From: Burkholderiales bacterium
GTDB taxonomy: Bacteria > Pseudomonadota > Gammaproteobacteria > Burkholderiales > Burkholderiaceae_C
Direction: 5' to 3'
Assembly (NCBI GenBank): GCA_028869035.1
Contig: JAGWTL010000063.1
Coordinates: 1 to 11,816, forward strand
Length of the DNA stretch: 11,816 nt
Shown: positions 5,558-11,816 of the stretch, one piece after another
Layout: every line of letters starts with the position of its first letter
Position numbering within the stretch: position 1 is the first letter of the stretch
Program-made: the position numbers and the translations under genes
The notes under the pieces: model-generated
Databases searched by the model: none
Told to the model about the DNA's origin: nothing
Seen by the model: only the letters and a program-made list of their open reading frames with translations

Positions 5558-7553
5558 CGCCGTGCGCGCGGCCTTTGCGCCCGAGGGCGTGCTGGCGCGC
5601 ACCGTGGACGAATTCCACCCCCGCAGCGGCCAGACCGACATGGCCCTGGCCGTGGCCGAGGCCATCGCCGAGCGCAGCGTGCTGGTGGCCGAGGCCGGCA
5701 CCGGCGTGGGCAAGACCTACGCCTACCTGGTGCCGGCCCTGCTCAGCGGCGAACGTGTGCTGCTGTCCACCGCCACCAAGACCCTGCAGGACCAGCTCTA
5801 CAGCCGCGATCTGCCGCGCCTGACCGAGGCCCTGGGCCTGCCCCTGCGCACGGCCCTGCTCAAGGGGCGTGGCAGCTACCTCTGCCTGCACCGCATGGAA
5901 GGGGCCCGGCAGGAAGGCGCCGTGGCCGCGCCGCAGGCCGCCTATGCCCTGGCCCGCGTGGAGCGCTGGGCCCAGCAGACGCGCAGCGGCGACCTGTCCG
6001 AGCTGCCGGGCCTGGACGAGCGCTCGCCGGTGATCCCGCTGGTGACTTCAACCCGCGACAACTGCCTGGGCAGCAACTGCCCGCGCTACCGCGACTGCCA
6101 TGTGAACCTGGCGCGGCGCGAGGCCCTGGCGGCCGACGTGGTGGTGATCAACCACCACCTGTTCTTCGCCGACCTCGCGGTGCGCGAATCGGGCATGGCC
6201 GAGCTGTTGCCCAGCGTGAGCACGGTGATCTTCGACGAGGCGCACACCCTCAACGAGACCGGCGTGCAGTTCCTGGGCCGCCAGCTCTCCACCGCCCAGG
6301 TGCTGGACTTCTGCCGCGACCTGCTGGCCTGCGGCCTGCAGCAGGCGCGGGGCCTGGCCGACTGGCAGCAGCTGACCGGGGCGGTGGAGCGTGCCGCGCG
6401 TGACCTGCGCCTGTGCGCCGGCCGGGCGCCGGCCGGCGGCAGCCGCCATGCCTGGGACGGCACCGCGCCCGAGCGCATCGACACGGATGCCTGGGGCCTG
6501 GCCCTCGCGGCGCTGCAGCGCGCCTGCGGCGAGGCGCGCGCAGCGCTGGAGCACATGGACGAACTGGGGCCGGACTTCATGCGCCTGGCCGAGCGGGCCC
6601 GGGCCCTGGCGGCCTTGGCTGAATTCTTCCAGGCCGAGCGCGCGCCCGAGGCGGTGCGCTGGCTGGAGGTGTCGCAACAACTGCGTCTGGTGGAGTCGCC
6701 GCTGGACATTGCCGAAGCGGTGCAGACGCGGCTGCTGGCGCCGCGCGAAGGCGAGACGGCCAACCGCAGCTGGATCTTCACCTCGGCCACGCTGGGCGAC
6801 GACGATCGCCTGAGCTGGTTCACCGAACCCTGTGGCCTGGGCGAGGCCCGCGTGCTGCGCGTGGACAGTCCCTTCGACTACGCGCGCCAGGCCGCCGTCT
6901 ATGTGCCGCGCCAGCTGTCCAAGCCCAACGATGCGCGCCACAGCGAGGAGGTGGCGGCCCTGGTGGCGCGCCTGGCCCCGGTGCTGGGCGGGCGCACCCT
7001 GGTGCTGACCACCACGCTGCGCGCGCTGCGCAGCATCAGCGAACGCCTGCCGCAGCTGCTGCCGACCGAGAGCAATCTGCAGGTGCTGAGCCAGGGGCAA
7101 AGACCGAAGCGCGAGTTGCTGGACCGTTTTCGCGAGGGGGTGCTGCCCGGCCAGCCAGGTTGTGTGCTGGTGGCCTCGGCCTCCTTCTGGGAGGGCGTGG
7201 ACATCCCCGGCGAGGCGCTGCAACTGGTGGTGATCGACAAGCTGCCTTTCCCGCCGCCGGGCGACCCGCTGGTGCAGGCACGCAGCCGTCGCCTGGAAGC
7301 GGCCGGACGCAGCCCCTTCAACGACTACCACGTGCCGGAGGCCGCGGTGGCGCTCAAGCAGGGGGCGGGGCGGCTGATCCGGCGCATTTCTGACCAGGGC
7401 CTGCTGCTGATCTGCGACACGCGCCTGGCCAGCATGGGGTATGGCCGCCGGCTGATGGCGGCGCTGCCGCCGATGCGGCGGCTGGCCAGTGAGGCCGAAC
7501 TCGATCAGCGCTTGCTGGAACTCACCACAGCTTCCACCACGGACCCTGTCTGA
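5544..7553 (+). CDS. yoaA: YoaA/DinG-type ATP-dependent DNA helicase (XPD-like, Fe-S)
   Basis: Superfamily 2 5'-3' DNA helicase of 669 residues, with a predicted 4Fe-4S cluster, acting in DNA repair or replication-fork rescue. Walker A is AEAGTGVGKT (49-58). Cluster ligands are Cys114 (LKGRGSYLC) and Cys174, Cys179 and Cys185 (DNCLGSNCPRYRDC). The DEAH box is at 231-234, motif V at SFWEGVD (547-553) and motif VI at QGAGRLIRR (606-614). Stretches such as PLVTSTRDNCLGS, NHHLFFADLAVRESG and SPFDYARQA resemble E. coli YoaA more than DinG as I remember them; YoaA in E. coli works with the polymerase III chi subunit. The ATG at 5544 is chosen because MNLLDAVRAAF begins the conserved region; the upstream in-frame extension to 5496 is inside the DUF465 gene. 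The first 14 nt overlap that gene and the last 32 nt overlap bamD on the other strand. Confidence 0.92.
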   Translation: MNLLDAVRAAFAPEGVLARTVDEFHPRSGQTDMALAVAEAIAERSVLVAEAGTGVGKTYAYLVPALLSGERVLLSTATKTLQDQLYSRDLPRLTEALGLPLRTALLKGRGSYLCLHRMEGARQEGAVAAPQAAYALARVERWAQQTRSGDLSELPGLDERSPVIPLVTSTRDNCLGSNCPRYRDCHVNLARREALAADVVVINHHLFFADLAVRESGMAELLPSVSTVIFDEAHTLNETGVQFLGRQLSTAQVLDFCRDLLACGLQQARGLADWQQLTGAVERAARDLRLCAGRAPAGGSRHAWDGTAPERIDTDAWGLALAALQRACGEARAALEHMDELGPDFMRLAERARALAALAEFFQAERAPEAVRWLEVSQQLRLVESPLDIAEAVQTRLLAPREGETANRSWIFTSATLGDDDRLSWFTEPCGLGEARVLRVDSPFDYARQAAVYVPRQLSKPNDARHSEEVAALVARLAPVLGGRTLVLTTTLRALRSISERLPQLLPTESNLQVLSQGQRPKRELLDRFREGVLPGQPGCVLVASASFWEGVDIPGEALQLVVIDKLPFPPPGDPLVQARSRRLEAAGRSPFNDYHVPEAAVALKQGAGRLIRRISDQGLLLICDTRLASMGYGRRLMAALPPMRRLASEAELDQRLLELTTASTTDPV

Positions 7554-8343
7554 CCGTGGTGGTGGTGTCCTCGATGCCGCTGCCACCGACATAGCGGCTC
7601 TGCGGGAAGTTGGTCTGCAGCACACGGCGTGCGTCGTCGCGCAGCTGGGGCAGTTGCAAGGCGTCGTAGGACTGCACGAGGATGTAGAGGGCCTCTTCCA
7701 GTGCCGGTGCATCGCGGTAGTCGCTGATGGCCTGCTGGGCGCGGTTGATGGCCGCCAGGTAGGCGCCGCGGCTGTGGTAATAACGTGCCACGTGCACTTC
7801 GTACTTGGCCAGCGAGTTGACGATGTGGGTCATGCGCGCGCGCGCGTCGGGCGCGTAGCGCGAGTCGGGGAAACGGGTGACGAGTTCCTTGAAGGAGGCG
7901 AAGGACTCCTTGGCGGCCTGCTGGTCGCGTTCGGCCAGGTCTTGGCGCGTCAGCGACGAGAACAGGCCCAGGTTCTCGTTGAAGTTCACCACGCCCTTGA
8001 AGTAGAGCGCATAGTCCAGTGCAGGGCTGGCCGGGTGCAGGCGCATGAAACGGTCCAGCGTCGCGATGGCCTGGGCCGGTTCCTCGTTCTTGAAGTGGGC
8101 GTAGGCCTTTTCGAGCTGGGCCTGCTGCGCCAGCGGCGTGCCGGCGGCGCGGCCTTCGAGTTTTTCGAAGAGCCCGATGGCCTTGCTGTACTGGAGGTTG
8201 AAGACTTCCTCGCGTGCTTCCACGAGGATCTCTTCAGGCGTCATCTTGGCGGTCGGATCGACCGGCTGGGTGGAGCAGCCGGCCAGCAGCGCAGCGGCGG
8301 CCAGGAGCAGGACGGAGACGACCGATAATTTGGCGCTGGGCAT
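7522..8343 (-). CDS. bamD: Outer-membrane assembly lipoprotein BamD (ComL)
   Basis: Essential lipoprotein of the BAM complex, anchored on the periplasmic face of the outer membrane, where it binds BamA and nascent outer-membrane proteins. The 273-residue precursor starts MPSAKLSVVSVLLL and has a clear lipobox LLAGC with Cys23 as the lipidated residue. TPR-type helical repeats follow, including EEVFNLQYSKAIGLFEKLE, AYAHFKNEEPAQAIATLDRF and the BamD-typical FNENLGLFSSLTRQDLAERD. It ends PWWKLW. The ATG at 8343 is chosen over a TTG at 8376 because it gives a normal signal peptide; no strong ribosome binding site is visible. The length is a little above E. coli BamD (about 245). The 3' end overlaps the helicase gene by 32 bp in convergent orientation. 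Confidence 0.95.
   Translation of the reverse strand: MPSAKLSVVSVLLLAAAALLAGCSTQPVDPTAKMTPEEILVEAREEVFNLQYSKAIGLFEKLEGRAAGTPLAQQAQLEKAYAHFKNEEPAQAIATLDRFMRLHPASPALDYALYFKGVVNFNENLGLFSSLTRQDLAERDQQAAKESFASFKELVTRFPDSRYAPDARARMTHIVNSLAKYEVHVARYYHSRGAYLAAINRAQQAISDYRDAPALEEALYILVQSYDALQLPQLRDDARRVLQTNFPQSRYVGGSGIEDTTTTVRQGPWWKLW
7534..7562. terminator. 9-bp inverted repeat in the yoaA/bamD convergent overlap
   Basis: Arms CCACCACGG (7534-7542) and CCGTGGTGG (7554-7562) are perfectly complementary and enclose an 11-nt loop that includes the helicase stop TGA (7551-7553). Because the repeat works on both strands it could act as a bidirectional terminator for the converging genes. There is no T-run after it on either strand, so the terminator call is tentative; on the minus strand it lies within the last codons of bamD. 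Confidence 0.5.
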
Positions 8344-8344
8344 C

Positions 8345-8349
8345 AGAGG
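8345..8349 (+). promoter_or_regulatory. Likely ribosome binding site of rluD
   Basis: AGAGG stands 8 nt before the TTG at 8358. No comparable sequence precedes the alternative TTG at 8394, so this motif decides the chosen rluD start. It sits directly beside the bamD ATG (8341-8343, other strand). Confidence 0.5.
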
Positions 8350-8357
8350 CTTACTCG

Positions 8358-9380
8358 TTGAAACATCAAGAACCAATTATATCGACCGACCCCTTGAGCG
8401 AGGACTTTGACGAGGCGGCCGAAGGAGCTTCCGAGGTCGAGCTGCGGCCCTGGGCCATCGGGGTGGACCAGCATGGTTTGCGCCTGGACCGTGCCCTGAG
8501 CGAGCTGGTGCCAGAGTTCTCGCGCAGTTATCTGCAGCAGCTGATCGAGGCCGGCGCCGTGACCCGGGGCGGGCTGATCCTGCGCAAGCCGGCGCACAAG
8601 GTGCGCGCGGGGGAGCAGGGCCAGATCGAATTGCGCCCCACGCCCCAGAGCCAGGCCTTCCTGCCCGAGGCCATGGCGCTGGACATCGTGCACGAGGACG
8701 AGCACCTGCTGGTGCTCAACAAACCGGCCGGCCTGGTGGTGCACCCGGCGCCGGGGAACTGGCGCGGCACCCTGCTCAACGGTCTGCTGGCGCACGACGC
8801 CCGGGCCGCGCAGCTGCCGCGCGCGGGCATCGTGCACCGCCTGGACAAGGACACCAGCGGCCTGATGGTGGTGGCGCGCACGCGCGCCGCCATGGACGCG
8901 CTGGTCAAGCTGATCGCGGAGCGCTCGGTCAGCCGCCAGTACCTGGCCCTGGCCCACCAGCCCTGGAGCGGCCCGGCGCGGCGCGAGGTGGAAGCCGCCA
9001 TCGGGCGCGACCCGCGCAACCGCCTGCGCATGGCCGTGGTGGACCTGCTGCGCCAGTCGGGCAAGCCGGCCAAGACCACCTTCGAGCTCCTGCACAACAC
9101 CGAGCAGGGCTGCTGGCTGCGCTGCACCCTGCACACCGGGCGCACGCACCAGATCCGCGTGCATGCCGCGTCGATCGGCCATCCCCTGCTGGCCGACACC
9201 CTCTACGGCGGGGCGCCGGCGGCCGGTCTGCTGCGCCAGGCCCTGCACGCCTGGCGCCTGGCTTTCAAGCACCCCGTCAGCGGGCAGGAGCTGGTGTTCA
9301 AGGCGCCGCCGCCAGAGGATTTCCGCCAGGCCTTGGCGGCCTGGGGCGTGGGCTACAATGCCCGGCAGGACGTTCTGTGA
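8358..9380 (+). CDS. rluD: 23S rRNA pseudouridine synthase RluD
   Basis: Converts uridines 1911, 1915 and 1917 (E. coli numbering) in helix 69 of 23S rRNA to pseudouridine, a late step in 50S assembly. 340 residues: an acidic N-terminus (about 14-30), an S4 RNA-binding domain (about 41-93, GLRLDRALSELVPEFSRSYL), and the RluA-type catalytic domain with GIVHRLDKDTSGLMVVA, in which Asp163 is the catalytic residue, followed by the family motif GRTHQIRVH. The start is uncertain: TTG at 8358 has an AGAGG at 8 nt, TTG at 8394 has none, and GTG at 8463 would cut into the conserved strand before the S4 domain. If 8358 is right, the bamD and rluD starts are only 14 nt apart. The usual downstream partner yfiH/pgeF is not present; scpB follows after 129 nt. 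Confidence 0.92.
   Translation: MKHQEPIISTDPLSEDFDEAAEGASEVELRPWAIGVDQHGLRLDRALSELVPEFSRSYLQQLIEAGAVTRGGLILRKPAHKVRAGEQGQIELRPTPQSQAFLPEAMALDIVHEDEHLLVLNKPAGLVVHPAPGNWRGTLLNGLLAHDARAAQLPRAGIVHRLDKDTSGLMVVARTRAAMDALVKLIAERSVSRQYLALAHQPWSGPARREVEAAIGRDPRNRLRMAVVDLLRQSGKPAKTTFELLHNTEQGCWLRCTLHTGRTHQIRVHAASIGHPLLADTLYGGAPAAGLLRQALHAWRLAFKHPVSGQELVFKAPPPEDFRQALAAWGVGYNARQDVL
8376..8381 (-). promoter_or_regulatory. Possible -10 element of bamD
   Basis: The minus strand reads TATAAT, the exact sigma-70 -10 consensus, giving a predicted leader of about 25 nt before the bamD ATG at 8343. No convincing -35 is found 16-18 nt upstream. The motif lies within the first codons of rluD if that gene starts at 8358. 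Confidence 0.45.
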
Positions 9381-9387
9381 AGAACGT
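9370..9387 (+). other. Hairpin with GTGA tetraloop over the rluD stop codon
   Basis: ACGTTCT (9370-9376) and AGAACGT (9381-9387) form a perfect 7-bp stem closed by GTGA, a GNRA-type loop in RNA, which contains the rluD stop TGA (9378-9380). It is followed by a C-rich stretch rather than U residues, so it is not a standard intrinsic terminator. It may mark or protect the rluD mRNA end. Confidence 0.5.
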
Positions 9388-9509
9388 GCCCCGGCCCCGC
9401 CCGTTGGCGGGTGCCCATGGTCCGGGATCGTGATGATCCGCAGGCCGATTCTCCTAAAGACCCCTCTCATCCTGCCTCGGACCGAGGCACAGCCCGGATT
9501 CGAAGAGAC
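9388..9509 (+). other. rluD-scpB intergenic region with further dyads
   Basis: Gap without a gene. After the hairpin over the rluD stop there is a 6-bp stem CCCGCC/GGCGGG with CGTT loop (9396-9411), a 5-bp stem GGATC/GATCC (9425-9439) and an 8-bp interrupted palindrome TGCCTCGG-A-CCGAGGCA (9473-9489) that ends 20 nt before the scpB ATG. The last is operator-like or could block or expose the scpB leader. GAAGAGA (9502-9508) is the probable scpB ribosome binding site. I find no convincing -35/-10 pair. Confidence 0.4.
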
Positions 9510-10156
<647 letters not shown>

Positions 10157-10160
<4 letters not shown>

Positions 10161-11521
10161 CCGAACCGACGCCTGGCGTGACGCCGCCCAAGCCCGACAG
10201 CGACGCGCAAGCGCCAGTACCGGTCCAACGGGTCGAGGTGATCGATCCAGACGAGGACGACGAAGGCGATGAGTTCGCCAAGCCGGCAGCGCGCAAACCC
10301 CGTCAGCCGCCCCAGGCGGTCGATTTTGCGGCCGTGGTCTCCGGTGAATTCGATGCCGAGGAAGAGGCGCCCGAGGCCGATGTGTCCGCCAAGCGCGTGC
10401 TGGCGCCACAGGCCGAAACCCCCAAGCTGCACAAGGTGCTGGCCCAGGCCGGCATGGGTTCGCGCCTGGAGATGGAGCAGCTCATCATGGAGGGGCGCAT
10501 CTCGGTCAACAACGAGCCGGCCCACATCGGCCAGCGCATCCAGTTCGGTGACCAGATCAAGGTCAACGGCAAGGCCATCCGGGTGCGCATCGATCCGCCG
10601 CCGCCGCGTGTCATCGCCTATCACAAGCCGGTGGGCGAGGTCGTCACGCACGACGACCCGCAGAACCGGCCCACGGTGTTCCGCAAGCTGCCCAAGCTGC
10701 ACCAGGGCAAGTGGCAGTCGGTCGGCCGCCTGGACCTCAACACCGAGGGCCTGCTGCTGTTCACCAGCTCCGGCGACCTGGCCAACAAGCTCATGCACCC
10801 GCGTTTCGGCCTGGAGCGCGAGTACGCGGTGCGTGTGCTGGGCGCGCTGAGCAGCGAGGAAAAGAAGCGCCTGCTCGAGGGCGTGCAGCTCGAGGACGGC
10901 ACGGCCCAGTTCGGCAGCATCGAAGAGGGCGGTGGCGAAGGCAGCAACTGCTGGTACCGCGTGACGATTTCCGAAGGCCGCAACCGCGAGGTGCGCCGCA
11001 TGCTCGAAGCCGTGGGTCACGCCGTGAGCCGCCTGATCCGCATCCGTTACGGCGCCATGGTGCTGCCGCGCGGCTTGAAGCGTGGCGCCTGGATGGAGCT
11101 GGACGAGGGCGACATCCGAGGCCTCATGCGTGCGGCCGAGCGCCGCCCGGGCGGCGGCGCCGAAAGCGCCACGGGGGAGGGCGGCGAACGCCCTCCGGCC
11201 CAGGGCAAACCCGGGGGCGGGCGCAACCGGCGCCGTGGCGGCGGTGCGCAGGGGCCGGGACCGCGTGGCTCCGGCGGCCCGATGGGCGACAAGTCCGGCG
11301 GCCCGCGCAAGAGCGGCGGCCAGGGCCAGCAACAGGGGCGCAACAAGGACCGCAATCCGCGCCAGGGCGGCGGTGACGGCCAGCCCGATCCGATGAAAAC
11401 CTCCTTCGGTTACATCGGCGCCGACAGTTTCACGCGCCAGCGTCAGGAGCCGCGCCGCGGCAATGGGGGCGGTGGTGGCAACGGTGGACCGCGTCGCGGC
11501 GGCCGTGGCGGCGGGCGCTGA
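10157..11521 (+). CDS. rluB: 23S rRNA pseudouridine synthase RluB, extended at both ends
   Basis: RsuA/RluB-family enzyme; E. coli RluB makes pseudouridine 2605 in 23S rRNA. 454 residues in three parts: an acidic low-complexity N-terminal extension (1-87, with DPDEDDEGDE and DAEEEAPEAD); an S4 domain (about 89-146, KLHKVLAQAGMGSRLEMEQL) and catalytic core (about 150-327) with SVGRLDLNTEGLLLFTSSGD (Asp193 catalytic) and GRNREVRRMLEAVGH; and a Gly/Arg/Gln-rich tail of about 127 residues (328-454) with RRGG, RGG-like and final RRGGRGGGR segments. The core ends at the usual place; the tail is basic and likely disordered and may bind RNA. Subfamily choice between RluB and RluE/RluF/RsuA rests on core resemblance and on linkage to scpB. 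The gene is longer than E. coli RluB (about 291 residues). It is translationally coupled to scpB. Confidence 0.93.
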
Positions 11522-11654
11522 AAGCGTTCGACCGGCGTGCCCAGGCCGGGGCGGATCGCCTCGGTACCCAGAGTGTCACTGACACCGGTTAAAATACCAG
11601 GCTTTGCCCATGGTGGGGCAGAAACCCATTTCATAAACAGACCCAGGAACTCAC
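11522..11654 (+). promoter_or_regulatory. rluB-ndk intergenic region with probable ndk promoter
   Basis: This 133-nt gap carries a -10-like TAAAAT at 11590-11595 in a locally AT-richer patch; the -35 is poor. A dyad GTGTC-ACT-GACAC (11573-11585) ends 4 nt before the -10 and could be an operator. In the leader, TGCCC (11605-11609) and GGGCA (11616-11620) can form a 5-bp hairpin. Near the rluB end a weak dyad CCGGC/GCCGG (11532-11536 and 11545-11549) could aid termination but has no T-run. AGGAA (11645-11649) is the ndk ribosome binding site. Confidence 0.5.
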
Positions 11655-11816
11655 ATGGCCATCCAGCGTACCTTCTCCATCATCAAGCCCGACGCCGTCG
11701 CCAAGAACGTCATCGGCCAGATCTACGCCCGTTTCGAAGGCGCCGGCCTGAAGGTCATCGCCGCCCGCATGGCCCATCTGTCGCGCGCCGAAGCCGAGGC
11801 CTTCTACGCCGTGCAC
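11655..11816 (+). CDS. ndk: Nucleoside diphosphate kinase (3' partial)
   Basis: Cytoplasmic enzyme that transfers the gamma-phosphate of ATP to other nucleoside diphosphates through a phospho-histidine. The 54 codons in the window read MAIQRTFSIIKPDAVAKNVIG, the conserved Ndk N-terminus with the KPDAV motif (Lys11), followed by YARFEGAGLKVIAARM. The catalytic histidine and the rest of the protein (usual length about 141 residues) lie beyond the window edge. The ATG is preceded by AGGAA at 5 nt spacing. The gap upstream and its own promoter-like sequence suggest transcription separate from rluB. In many betaproteobacteria ndk is followed by rlmN, which cannot be checked here. Confidence 0.95.
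   Translation, partial: MAIQRTFSIIKPDAVAKNVIGQIYARFEGAGLKVIAARMAHLSRAEAEAFYAVH

Noticed and set aside
6048..7712. 554-codon minus-strand open frame opposite the helicase gene
   Set aside because: Composition is that of a GC-rich shadow; the plus strand shows all helicase motifs and Fe-S cysteines.
7489..8328. Plus-strand open frame opposite bamD
   Set aside because: The minus strand encodes BamD with a lipobox and TPR repeats; the plus frame is Gly/Val/Leu-rich shadow sequence.
8214..8357. N-terminal extension of rluD reaching back into bamD
   Set aside because: The extra residues are the antisense of the bamD signal-peptide region and are not RluD-like; a ribosome binding site supports a start at 8358.
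9411..9509. N-terminal extension of scpB
   Set aside because: It passes through the dyad-rich gap and gives no family-like sequence; the ATG at 9510 with GAAGAGA begins the conserved N-terminus.

Overview
The window looks like core chromosome of a betaproteobacterium of the order Burkholderiales, most likely Comamonadaceae-like. The grounds are very high GC, protein sequences typical of that group (BamD ending in PWWKLW, the OdhL insert before the redox disulfide) and the order odhB, lpdA, zapE. The assignment is by recognition, not by a search. I see no mobile element, CRISPR array, tRNA, rRNA or clear sign of horizontal transfer. All eleven complete or partial known-family genes and the one unrecognised gene look intact, apart from the two cut by the window edges.

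Layout. (1) 1-4442, plus strand, one tight unit: the 3' part of odhB (E2 of 2-oxoglutarate dehydrogenase), a SugE/Gdx-type small multidrug resistance exporter placed between the E2 and E3 genes, lpdA (E3), zapE (a division-linked AAA+ ATPase) and an exported coiled-coil protein of unknown function that overlaps zapE by 4 nt. (2) 4451-5221, minus strand: a stand-alone PP2C-type protein phosphatase converging on the first unit. A perfect 16-bp palindrome there contains both stop codons. (3) 5297-7553, plus strand: a small DUF465/YdcH-like protein overlapping a YoaA/DinG-type iron-sulfur helicase. (4) 7522-8343, minus strand: bamD, whose 3' end overlaps the helicase gene by 32 bp. (5) 8358-9380, plus strand: rluD, with its start only 14 nt from the bamD start. 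(6) 9510-11521, plus strand: scpB and rluB, overlapping by 4 nt, after a 129-nt gap rich in inverted repeats. (7) 11655 onward: the 5' end of ndk with its own promoter-like region.

Functionally the window combines central metabolism (2-oxoglutarate dehydrogenase E2/E3), cell division and chromosome segregation (ZapE, ScpB), DNA repair (YoaA), outer-membrane assembly (BamD), 23S rRNA pseudouridylation (RluD, RluB) and nucleotide metabolism (Ndk). I do not see a clear undescribed multi-gene system. The points most worth a second look are the guanidinium-type exporter inside the dehydrogenase operon, the exported coiled-coil protein coupled to zapE, the repeated placement of TGA stop codons inside inverted repeats at transcription-unit ends, the 129-nt rluD-scpB gap, and the long Arg/Gly-rich tail of RluB.
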